From Armigeres subalbatus (Eukaryota; Arthropoda; Insecta; Diptera; Culicidae), in assembly GCF_024139115.2 (NCBI RefSeq), contig NC_085139.1:65887203-65951202 (forward strand): a stretch of DNA of 64,000 nt. The letters are read 5' to 3'. The notes under the pieces are model-generated. The model searched no databases, was not told where the DNA came from, and saw only the letters and a program-made list of their open reading frames with translations. Positions 11,495 through 20,963 of this stretch are shown here, one piece after another. How positions within the stretch are numbered: position 1 is the first letter of the stretch; the number at the start of each line of letters is the position of its first letter. The position numbers and the translations under genes were made by a program.

Positions 11495-14400
11495 TTCAGA
11501 CTAAGGCTGTGCGGTATATAAGAGTCTTCTCCATTCGGCTCGGTCCATAGCTACACGTCGCCAACCACGCAGTCTAAGAAGGGTCCGCAAGTCATCTTGC
11601 ACCTGACCGATCCACCTTGCCCGCTGCGCACCTAACCTTCTTTTGCCCGTCGGATCGTGGTCGAGAACCATTTTCACCGGGTTATGGTCCGACATTCTGG
11701 CTACGTGCCCGGCCCACCGCAGTCGTCCGATTTTCGCGGTGTGAACGATGGATGGTTCTCCCAACAGCTGATGCAACTCGTGGTTCATTCGCCTCCTCCA
11801 CGTACCGTCCGCCATCTGCACCCCACCATAGATGGTAAGCAGCACTTTCCTTTCGAAAACTCCGAGTGCGCGTTGGTCCTCCACGAGCATCGTCCAGGTC
11901 TCGTGTCCGTAGAGGACTACCGGTCTAATGTAGAGATGGGCGTTCTGATCCGGAACCGTTAAAATGATCCGGATCTCTAAAGTGAGTGAATGATTCGTGG
12001 ATCATTTTATAAAAGATCCGGATCACCAGATCAGCAAATTATTTGACCATTTAACGCTTGCAAACAAGAAAGGATGAAGTTATTGTCAGTACGCTTCAAA
12101 AGTGTGAGCCTGAATGACAAACGTTTCACTATTTTGTATTCTTCTTGCGTTTTGTTCTAAGGATCCGATCTGACTAAAAGATCCGGATCATTAGAATGAA
12201 TGACCCAGATCTGATCCGTTCATCAAAGTGATCCATTTTGCCCATCTCTAGTCTAATGAGCGTTTTGTAGATTGTCAGTTTGGTACGGCGGCAAACTCTA
12301 TTCGATCGGAGCGTCTTGCGGAGTCCAAAGTACGTGCGATTTCCAGCCACTATGCGTCTCCGAATTTCTCTGCTGGTGTCATTTTCGGCAGTCACCAGTG
12401 AGCCCAAGTACACCAATTCTTCTACCACCTCGATTTCGTCACCACCGATGCAAACTCGCGGTGGGTGGCTCACATTGTCTTCTCTTGAACCTCTTCCTAT
12501 CATGTACTTCGTCTTCGACGTGTTGATGACTAGTCCGATCCGCTTGGCTTCCCTCTTCATTCTGATGTAGGCTTCCTCCATCTTCTCGAAGTTACGTGCC
12601 ATAATATCTATGTCGTCGGCGAAGCCAAATAGCTGGACGGTCTTATTGAAAATTGTACCACTCGTGTTAATCCCTGCTCTTCGTATTACCCCTTCCAAAG
12701 CGATGTTGAATAGCAGACATGAAAGACCATCACCTTGCCGTAACCCTCTGCGGGATTCGAAGGGACTCGAGAATGCCACTGAAACTCGAACTGCGCACAT
12801 CACCCGATCCATCGTCGCTTTGATCAACTGTGTCAGTTTATCCGGAAATCCGTTTTCGTGCATTAGCTGCCATAGCTGGTCCCGATAGATTGTATCATAT
12901 GCGGCTTTGTAGTCGATGAATACTGCCCCACGAACTCCCTTGCAATTGGTGCTAGTCGACGGCATAAAATTTGGGAGAGTACCTTGTAGGCGGCGTTCAG
13001 CAATGTGATTGCGCGGTAGTTGCAACAATCCAGCTTATCGCCCTTCTTGTAGATGGGGCACTCGACACCATCCATCCACTCCTGCGGCAGAACCTCATCC
13101 TCCCAAATCATGGTAATGACCCAGTGCAGCGCTCTAGCCAGTGCCTCACCACCGTGTTTAAATAGTTCTCCTGGTAGTTGGTCAACCCCAGGGCTTTGTT
13201 GTTCTTCAGCCGGCCAATCTCCTCCTGGATTTCCTGGAGATCCGGAGCTTGTAGAATTATGTCCTGCGCACGTTCCCCCAGGTCCATCACCATACCGCCA
13301 TCTTCGTCTGCCACATCGCCATTCAGATGTTCTTCGTAGTGCTGCCGCTACCTTTGGATCACTTCACGCTCGTTCGTAAGAAGGTTCCCGTTTATGTCCT
13401 TACACATATCAGGCTGTGGCACGTGGCCTTCACGTGAACGGTTCAACTTCTCATAGAACTTTTGTGTGTTATAAGCGCGGTACAGTTGCTCCGTCTCTTC
13501 ACGGTCTCGATCTTCCTGCTGACGCTTTTTCCTCCGGAAAATCGAGTTTTGTCTGTTCCGCGCCTGTTTATATCATGCCTCGTTCGCCCTCGTGCGGTGT
13601 TGCAGCAATCTCGCCCATGCTGCATTTTTCTCTTCTACTAACTGCTCACATTCGCCGTCATACCAGTCGTTTCTCTGATCCGGGGGCACCGTGCCAAGTG
13701 CAGTGGTTGCGGTGCTACCATTGGCGGATCGAATATCTCTCCAGCTATCTTCAAGAGATGCTGCGCCTGGCTGCTCTTCCGTTGGGAGTGCCACTTCCAG
13801 CTGCTGCACGTATTCTTGGGCTAGTCTACCGTCTTGTAGCCGCCCAATGTTAAGCCGCGGTGTCCGACTTCGACGCGTGTTGTACACCGTCGAGAGTTTT
13901 GAGCGCAGGCATACTGCAACGAGGTAGTGGTCGGATTCAACATTCGCACTGCGGTAAGTGCGGACATTCGTGATGTCGGAGAAGAATTTACCGTCGATTA
14001 GAACGTGGTCGATTTGGTTTTCCGTTTCTTGGTTAGGTGATCTCCATGTGGCCTTGTGGATATTTTTGCGGGGAAAGAAGGTGCTTCGGACTACCATTCC
14101 GCGGGAGGCCGCGAAGTTTATGTATCGTTGGCCGTTGTCATTCGATACGGTGTGCAGACTATCCGGTCCGATGACCGGTCTATACATTTCCTCCCTTCCT
14201 ACCTGTGCGTTCATGTCACCGATGACGATATTGACGTCCCGCAGTGGGCATCCATCGTATGTCTGCTCCAGCTGTGCGTAGAACGCTTCTTTCTCGTCGT
14301 CGGGTCTCCCTTCGTGTGGGCAGTGCACGTTGATGATGCTATAGTTGAAGAAACGGCCTTTAATCCTCAGCTTGCACATCCTTGCGTTGATTGGCTGCCA

Positions 14401-14600
14401 CTCAATCACGCGTTGGCGCATCTTACCCAGCACTATGAAGCCGGTTCCCAGCTCGTTGGTGGTGCCACAGCTTTGGTGGAAGGTAGCAGGGCCCACTGTC
14501 AAACCCCACCACATCCTAGGCAGACGCCACAACTAGCAGATGGCTGGGGAGGGATCGTCAAGCCCTTGGACATAGTCCCTGCTGCCCCCATATGGCTCTG
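11495..14600 (-). pseudogene. RTE-type retrotransposon, near-complete copy A (endonuclease + RT)
   Basis: A single long polyprotein gene read right to left. The apurinic-like endonuclease (14532-13573) shows VNIVIGDMNAQVGRE, NIHKATWRSPN, NQIDHVLIDG and ESDHYLVAV, with catalytic Asp/His residues present. RT follows (13111-12174): VECPIYKKGDKLDCCNYRAI, FIDYKAAYDT, GLRQGDGLSCLLFNIALEG and the FADDIDIM box. The C-terminal module (11890-11501) has FERKVLLTIYGG and GRLRWAGHVARMSDH. Frames change several times between 13.6 and 12.9 kb, and a hAT MITE (11931-12250) splits the RT from the C terminus, so it is dead. The 3' end is intact, with a trinucleotide tail. The 5' end lies between about 14.55 and 14.77 kb. 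Confidence 0.82.
11931..12250. repeat. hAT-type MITE in RTE copy A
   Basis: A 320-bp element with ends TAGAGATGGGC and GCCCATCTCTA and the exact 8-bp duplication GTCTAATG on both sides. GATCCGGATC-like words repeat inside. The RTE sequence resumes precisely after it. Confidence 0.88.
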
Positions 14601-14769
14601 ATGATGCATTTCATTTTTTGCTACACAGCTGTGCAGAAACCAACACAAAAGGAGCGAAAACGAAGCGAAAATCACCATTTTTCTGTGGGGGCTGCCTATC
14701 CGATTCTGTTTTTTCGCACTTGTATACAAGTTTGATAAATTTGTTATCATGGCTTGTTATGATTCGGAA

Positions 14770-15943
14770 CACACTTAATCGACAATTTTCTTCTCGGTAA
14801 AACATATTGACGAGCATGATCGTTAAAGTTAATTTTAACTGATATCTCGTTAAAAGATGTGACGTTTACACAAGTTACTGAAACTCGGCAATCAAGTTTG
14901 CAACAATAATCGGTGATTTGAAATTTACCCGAGTTTCGGCAAACTCGTTTGTCAAAGTTTAACCTCGCAATTGAAAATGAAAACACGCGGAAACTAAAAA
15001 AAATGGAAAAATCATTATCTTTATTTTTTCTCGGTGAGTATTTATTCTGATTTCATTTTTTTGCTTATACTAAACTTGTTTAATTCAATTTTACGTTGAC
15101 TTGAAGATAATTGAACATGTATTTAAATTTCTATACGTAATTAATTTCAGCGGATTCGCTATGAAGTATACAAATGGAGCTATTCATTTTCACACCACGT
15201 TACAGACGCAGTAATGTCGACGGAAATCGCATTCCCCGAGGCCATATATGAGAAAGATAAATATAAGAAATCGAAGAACATTGGATGGCGGCCGGAGGTA
15301 AAGATCGTATCGACAGTTTGGTGTTACCACGAACTCCATAAGTTTTTCTTTAGTATGTCTAATGTCTAATCACAGAGAAACAGACGTCTCACTCTACAAA
15401 TGTTCCATCGTTCATCTTTTTAACGGTGGATTCAATTTTTTGTAGGTGGTCGATCGGCCACCGATGGCGCTTCCATCGGTTTTACTTGTGTTTGACGTTT
15501 GCCCACTACCGCCACCTGGTTGCCGCTTGTCCACCTACAGTGCATTTAGAATTGGGCGGTACTGTTTTCGTGACGATGATTTTGATTGCATTTTGTTCTA
15601 AGTGAGACGTCTGTTTCTCTGTGGTCTAATTATCTAATGTACAATTGCAAATAAATCACTTAAATATATTCTAAATTCATGTTGATTGGCAATCTCATTT
15701 TTATTTTGAATTAACTGAAAACAAATAAAACCAATAATCATTTACTGAATCTCGGCAAAGCACTTTACCGATTATTCCGGCAATGTACTACCGAACGGTA
15801 CGGTAAATTTTGACAGCTGAGTGGTATCTCACATTTTACGACCATTCGGCATTTTGAACTTTTACCGAGATTTTTACCGAAATCTCAGCTGTTGGATTCT
15901 CGGCAATTTATTTTGCCGGCCTCGGTGAATAAAATTAAGTGTG
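14770..15943. mobile_element. Young CACACTTAAT-ended DNA element, copy 2
   Basis: 1174 bp, nearly identical to 8987-10161. AA on both sides fits a 2-bp duplication. In this copy a frame of about 70 codons runs from a TTTCAG acceptor-like site near 15150 to a stop near 15370 (starting RIRYEVYKWSYSF). I do not recognise that peptide. The element abuts the 5' side of RTE copy A. Confidence 0.8.
15371..15623. repeat. MITE nested in copy 2
   Basis: Same 253-bp element, ends and GTCTAAT flanks as 9589-9841, at the corresponding position of the second copy. A passenger of the host element, not an independent insertion. Confidence 0.8.
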
Positions 15944-16090
15944 AACAGTTTTTGCCTCTCTTTTATCGTTATTCGTTATCTATGAATTATTGGCAGTGGC
16001 TGCAGCCATGATTTCCTACTCGCCGCTGCCACATCCAGGCGCTATAGTATATGCGCAAAATAGCCAGCATGAGTTAACCGCCAGGAATTT

Positions 16091-16244
16091 GTATGGCGAA
16101 AGGCATCTAAAGCGGGATTTCTCAAAAGTAGGAACTTTTCACGAAAAAATATTTGGTACCAGTAGTGTAGGAAGGTGTCCGCTACTACGCCTACCAAATA
16201 TTTTTTCGATCAAGAAATCGAGCCTTAGATGCCTTTCGCCATAC
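16091..16244. repeat. Palindromic MITE
   Basis: GTATGGCGAAAGGCATCTAA at the left and its inverse TTAGATGCCTTTCGCCATAC at the right. An inner inverted pair around AAAAATATTTGGTA surrounds the centre. No clear target duplication. Confidence 0.65.
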
Positions 16245-16519
16245 TGATTTCAGAAAGTTAACTCCTAGTGTGCCGCTGTAAGCATGCTCAAAGCCGGCGA
16301 TTCATTGAGAGCGATTTCTGCAATCCCTGATTGTCACGCATCAAACATGGAAAGCTGAGAGAATCCTTGGGCCTACAGTTTATCGCGCTTGAGGAGGAGT
16401 GTTAGGGAAGCGAACCCAATCACGATACAGTATACTATGTTTAATATGTAGTTACTAAATATACTTTCATTGAAACCACCGACTCGACTAGTCACCATTC
16501 GTTTTATTTCGAGATTTCT

Positions 16520-17378
16520 ATGGTGCCACCTCCACCTTCCGCACCTGAGCACGCATCTGTAGTGCCTCCGCGGTTTGTACAGGTATCGCAATTGCAAGCG
16601 CCTCCACAGACCGCCACAGGACTATCACGTCACGACCACACGCAGTATCGACTGCGTCGCTACCTGGACACACATCAGCAAATCCTCAGCATCCACCCAT
16701 GTATCAACCGGTGGCGTCTAACTGGTCTGTGCCAGCATCGGGGTTTGTACCAGATAATAATCCTTTACAGGTTTCCAATTTTAGAAAAAAATCGTTGCAA
16801 TCTTCTATTGCAACGATTAACTCCTTGTACCCTTAGTATAAAATAGGTTAAGATTATTGAAAACATTGTAATTCCTACATGGTTCAATTCAACCAGAGGA
16901 AAAATTCTAACTGCCAGAGGCAATTGAAATGTATTAATAATAACTAAAAATATAACATAGCAAATAAGGATGATAGTGTTAAGAAAACACGGAACACCTA
17001 GTCTAAGAGATGAATGCATGTATTAGATAATTAGCAAATAAAATTAGTTAAAAAAAAAATAAAAAATAAATAAAAAAATCCTTTACATGTACCGCAAAAT
17101 AAAAACGATGGCAATATCCAACATTCATTCATTAGCAATTTGGTAGTACTACCTTATCACCCACGCAATCACCATTGCTTAATGCAAACATATCCACCTT
17201 TGCCCCCTCCCCCTCGCAGTTAGCCGCCAGGCAAGTAATGCCACGTGATTTACCCCCCTTTTCTGCTGATTGGCCAGTATTCATAAGCCGTTTTATGAAC
17301 GCTACCAACGCTACACTCGCTTGTGGGTACTCTAGCGCCGAAAACCTTTGTCGCCTTCAGCGTAGTTTAAAAGTTTAA
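16520..17378 (+). pseudogene. BEL/Pao-type LTR retrotransposon gag relic
   Basis: Part of a capsid-type protein of a BEL/Pao-like element. Before the interruption the DNA encodes a Pro/Gln-rich linker (MYQPVASNWSVP is readable in one frame). After it comes the conserved gag start, with PRDLPPF, then DWPVFISRF, and ENLCRLQRSLK ending in a stop at 17378. It is split by the retroposon at 16770-17077 and truncated downstream, just before the fold-back at 17389. Frame changes upstream are required. No protease, RT or LTR was found nearby. Confidence 0.6.
16770..17077 (+). mobile_element. 5'-truncated retroposon with A-rich tail
   Basis: Flanked by the 11-bp duplication AATCCTTTACA (16759-16769 and 17078-17088) and ends in an A-rich tail (17050-17077), the signature of LINE-type insertion. 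Only about 300 bp of 3' sequence is present, so the parent family is not identifiable. Its last part recurs inverted at 5246-5321. Confidence 0.75.
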
Positions 17379-17388
17379 TTGATCATTT

Positions 17389-17893
17389 AATATCAAGCTC
17401 TATCTGGAATAAGGGCGAATGTCGCAAGAGAGAATTCTCTTCGCCGACTTCCCCTCTTTTAAATAAAAGTGACAAGCAGCTGTTTTCTTCACGATTTATT
17501 ACCTCAGAATGAAAGAAAACAATGAAAACTTACAGTCTGAGATGTTAAACCAAAAAGAAATCCTCTGCTTGTCACTTTTATTTAAAAGAGCTCGGGTACT
17601 TATTCAAAAGGACGTATGTGATTTTGTAAACAAAGATTCAAACGTCGATTTGTCCGATCTGAGAGCCCTCCCACGCAAACCATCACCATAGACAGATAGT
17701 GGGAGGCTTCGGCTACCTGTTGGTGGTGTTGATTTGCGTGGGAGTGCCATCAGATAGGACAAATCGACGTTTGAATCTTTGTTTACAAAATCACATACGT
17801 CCTTTTGAATAAGTACCCGAGAGAGGGGAAGTCGACGAAGAGAATCCTCTCTTGCGACATTCGCCCTTTTACCAGATAGAGCTTGATATTTAA
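17389..17893. repeat. Long fold-back element with a second fold-back in one arm
   Basis: The outer arms begin TATCAAGCTCTATCTGG and end with its inverse, followed by long arm matches (GGGCGAATGTCGCAAGAGAG; GGTACTTATTCAAAAGGACG). The arms total about 165 bp once the inner insertion is discounted. TTTAA borders both ends. The central part (17591-17820) is related to 20455-20663: both share GTAAACAAAGATTCAAACG and CTCCCACGCAAACCA. Confidence 0.75.
17457..17589. repeat. Small fold-back inserted in the left arm
   Basis: TTTAAATAAAAGTGACAAGC at the left and inverted GCTTGTCACTTTTATTTAAA at the right. It has no counterpart in the right arm of the surrounding palindrome, so it entered afterwards. 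Confidence 0.65.
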
Positions 17894-18331
17894 CATTTAA
17901 AATTTATTTAATATTGCAGTTTGCGTTGATATCGCCAAATGCATGAAGCTGCAACAAACTTGCAAAAGATCTTGCATACAGTGTTGCTTGATATTTTATC
18001 ATTCAAGAATATTATTTTATAACCGAAGTTGTAATAATATGCCATGCAATTTAAGCAAAATACAATGAGGCTTTACTCTACATTCAAGATATTGTGATAG
18101 AGAGTTAATTTTTCTAGGAAAAGCGTGATGAAACTAATATTATCAATTTCCCACCTTATCGGCCGCGACGATTTGAAATCGTCGCAAAACAAATTGACGC
18201 CAAAATCGTCGCCAGCAGAAATGGCCATAAGATCTGCCAAATCAACTGTGAACAAAATTTTATATATTCAATAATCACATTATTTCCCAAAATTGAGCCC
18301 TGTTATTAATGCAGATTGACATTATTTACTA
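17894..18331. other. AT-rich stretch, nothing recognised
   Basis: No coding frame of interest and no repeat structure seen. Confidence 0.4.
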
Positions 18332-18853
18332 ATAGACCAATGCAAGATCTTGACTTAACCTCACTTATTTGACAGTTCACAGAGCTTGTTTACAGTAGCA
18401 ACACTATAACCAGAGACCGGCGGAGTGAAAAACTGTCGAAATGGCAACGTATGAAAATGCATGAAATCGTGAAAATGATACTGGCAGCACTTGAACTTTT
18501 TGCTTGCTTCTTATGGACGCAAAAAGTAAACAAGTCGAAATGGAACCGCTTTTGACGGTTCGATTGGAAACAAGATGGCGTCTTCGCCGATCTCTTATTC
18601 TAGTATTTCTAGTTTACAGGGTGTTAGAATTAAAATCGATCAGCCGGAAATAAAAATCCGTAATTTTCGCTCAAAATCATTTTGATCCGAATATTCTAGT
18701 GATATGCTTTAATTCCTACCATAAATCAATCACGAAAGACATCAATATTCTTAATCAATCGCAAAGCAGTTTTTCCGAAAGCTGCTCCAGAGACTAAGTC
18801 CCTGTAAACAAGCTCTGTGAACTGTCAACCTACGTCATCTTGCACTGGTCAAT
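18332..18853. repeat. TIR element with arms of about 55 bp
   Basis: Left ATAGACCAATGCAAGAT and TTGACAGTTCACAGAGCTTG are matched inverted by CAAGCTCTGTGAACTGTCAA and ATCTTGCACTGGTCAATA at the right. The outermost parts are about 80% matched. The interior is non-coding. Confidence 0.65.
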
Positions 18854-19045
18854 AAAACTAACATAATTTTAGAATAAAGATGTTGGCGACGATTTTGATA
18901 GTGCCTAAAAAATGGTCGGCGCGTTTTGTTACCAACACTACTAAAAATCCACACATATTTATTGGCAAAAATCCATAGATTTAACTTATGATGTGTATCA
19001 GCGCACACATAACCATTCTCCACGCGAACTACTAATAAAATATAT

Positions 19046-19790
19046 ATTGCCGATTTCACCAATTTGTAGACCCGAATAGAAATTACAATAGAATTACATT
19101 AAAATATCATAAAATTACAATACATTTTATTTTTGAACATTCAATTCTATTGTTCTTATATTGTACCAATTAAATTTCCTTATTGTTGCTCCAATAAACG
19201 TACAATAAACTCTATTGACAGAAATTTTTGGCAATAGAATTACAATAAATTCTATTGTAATTGCAAAAATTTGTTCGAGAAATAAACGATTTTTTTATTT
19301 TTACGGTAACTAACAACCCCTATTTTCTATTGTAAAACTTCCATTTACAATAGGATTTATGGTGGAAAACAATATTCCTAATTGTTATTCTATTGTGAGC
19401 AACATTAGAGTTTATTGTAATTTCAATTAAATTTATCGTATTGTTTCAATAATTTCTATTGTAATTCTATTGGACTTTTTTATTCGGGGAGTTATGTGTA
19501 GATTGTGATTTGTTCGTACCTTTTTCTCACACTCACTCTTATTTCGGGTTGATCGATTTTTGTTACTGAAATTTACCCAGTTATAACCCATTACTCGTTA
19601 GTCACATGTAAGCGTGTACACTAAATCGATTCCCGCCGTGATTTGACGTCTATTTGTTTTCAGATTGAGCACTCACACCCAAATATTATACACGGAAAAT
19701 CAAACTTTTTTGAGTGTATTGAGTGTGAGAAAAAGATGACTGTGAGAAAAAAAATCTCGCAATACTCTTATAAAGTGCAAAAAGCGCAAT
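19046..19790 (+). repeat. Dispersed repeat, occupied copy
   Basis: Matches the reverse complement of 36065-36391 along its whole length and 36731-36945 in part. It contains GAGTGTGAGAAAAAG, a TTGCACTTTATAAG motif (inverted here), and AACGAGTAATGGGT. This copy is interrupted by the element at 19071-19488; the copy at 36 kb is not. Confidence 0.75.
19071..19488. repeat. MITE whose ends are fixed by an empty site
   Basis: 418 bp from CCCGAATAGAAATTAC to TTTTTATTCGGG, full of TTACAATAGAATT-like words. The unoccupied copy at 36 kb reads straight through (inverted ACTCTACAAATTGG). Comparing them gives GA as a 2-bp duplication and exact ends. Confidence 0.8.
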
Positions 19791-20049
19791 ATACAAATAA
19801 ACTTTATGTGTGGTCTCGAATTAGCAATTATTTAATTTATGTGTGGTTCTATATCGATTATATTAGGGTGGAGCTATTGCAAAAAATTATAACGGCGACA
19901 CATATATCTTATATACATATTTTTGGCAGTGAAGGAAACAGTCAATAAATAAAGCGGAAATAAGTGGAATTGCTTGATATAACTTTCCAAAAAAATATGA
20001 AAAACATTTTAGCATCACTGCCCCGATGTACACATCGAACCAAAACTAA

Positions 20050-20215
20050 GGGACCATTCACAAATTACATAACGCTTTAGGGGGTGGGAGGGTGTCTATC
20101 CGAACGTTACGGCCCATACAAATTTAAGAACCCCTCCATACAAAATACGTTACGAGGGGGTGGGTGGGGGTTGAAAATGATCTATTTTAGCGTTATGTAA
20201 TTTGTTAATGAACCC
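20050..20215. repeat. MITE with TAA duplication
   Basis: GGGACCATTCACAAATTACA at the left matched by inverted ATGTAATTTGTTAATGAACCC. TAA flanks both sides, the 3-bp target of PIF/Harbinger-type elements. The interior is rich in G runs. Confidence 0.75.
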
Positions 20216-20454
20216 TAACGTAAATCCGATGAATAACACGCTTAAAACGGACACATCAGCATGTGTTTTGACAGCTCGTTCCTGTGAAAGTTGCTTGCAG
20301 GTTGTCTGCAATGCTAATTTTCGTTGCAAATTGCAATACATTTTTTTTTGAAAATTTGATATTTTTTTTCACCTGAGGATAAAGATACTTTGCTTCGTGA
20401 CAGGCCAGGGTTGGCTCATCTCGCAAAATTTGTTTAATGTTTTCAAGACAAAAT

Positions 20455-20663
20455 TTTCAAAACGACTTCTCTGCTTTTGTAAACAAAGATTCAAACGACG
20501 ATTTGACGAATCTGACAGCTCTCCCACGCAAACCAACACCATCAACAGGAAGTGGAAACCTTCACCTACCTATTGATGGTGTTGGTTTGCGTGGGAGAGC
20601 TATCAGATTCGTCAAATCGTCGATTAAATCTTTGTTTACAAAAGCAGATAAGTCGTTTTGAAA
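20455..20663. repeat. Fold-back element upstream of gene 2
   Basis: Arms of about 95 bp starting TTTTCAAAACGACTT, with inner CTCTCCCACGCAAACCAACA and its inverse around a loop of about 25 bp. Same family as 17591-17820. It lies about 300 bp before the start codon of gene 2, in its presumed promoter region. Confidence 0.75.
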
Positions 20664-20872
20664 TTTTTTTCTTGTTTTCTTCTTTCGTGCGACATTCGTG
20701 ATCGTGCATCGCAGTGCAACATTTTTTGACATTCGGTTGTTTTATGGTATCTGAAGAGTGGTGGAGGGTGGCATCAGGTATGTTTGGTGCGGTGTGGGAG
20801 GTGTGTGAAGTGTGTAAAGCGCAGCAGTCCATCAGTGCATCACCGCGACAAGAAAAAGGAAGAAAAACTAAA

Positions 20873-20911
20873 ATGTCCAACATCATTAGCTGCTGCTGCT
20901 GTGACTTTTAA
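20873..20911 (+). other. Cys-rich upstream mini-ORF before gene 2
   Basis: An ATG at 20873 (context CTAAAATGTCC) opens a 12-codon frame containing four consecutive Cys codons (TGCTGCTGCTGT) and ends TAA at 20911, 52 bp before the main start. If it is in the mRNA it could restrain translation. The role is inference. Confidence 0.35.
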
Positions 20912-20963
20912 TCGATTTATTGCGGGTTTTACGGGGGTCGTCTTGTGTTATCTCCGCTGAAAA

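Noticed and set aside
13416..14601. Plus-strand frames of 100-181 codons
   Set aside because: They lie opposite the RTE endonuclease frame, which carries the recognisable motifs.
16779..16846. Continuation of the gag frame into the inserted retroposon
   Set aside because: The frame runs on by chance across the target duplication; the gag sequence resumes only after 17088.
17389..17893. CRISPR-like repeats
   Set aside because: Repeats are inverted, not direct with spacers, and the genome is eukaryotic; this is a fold-back element.
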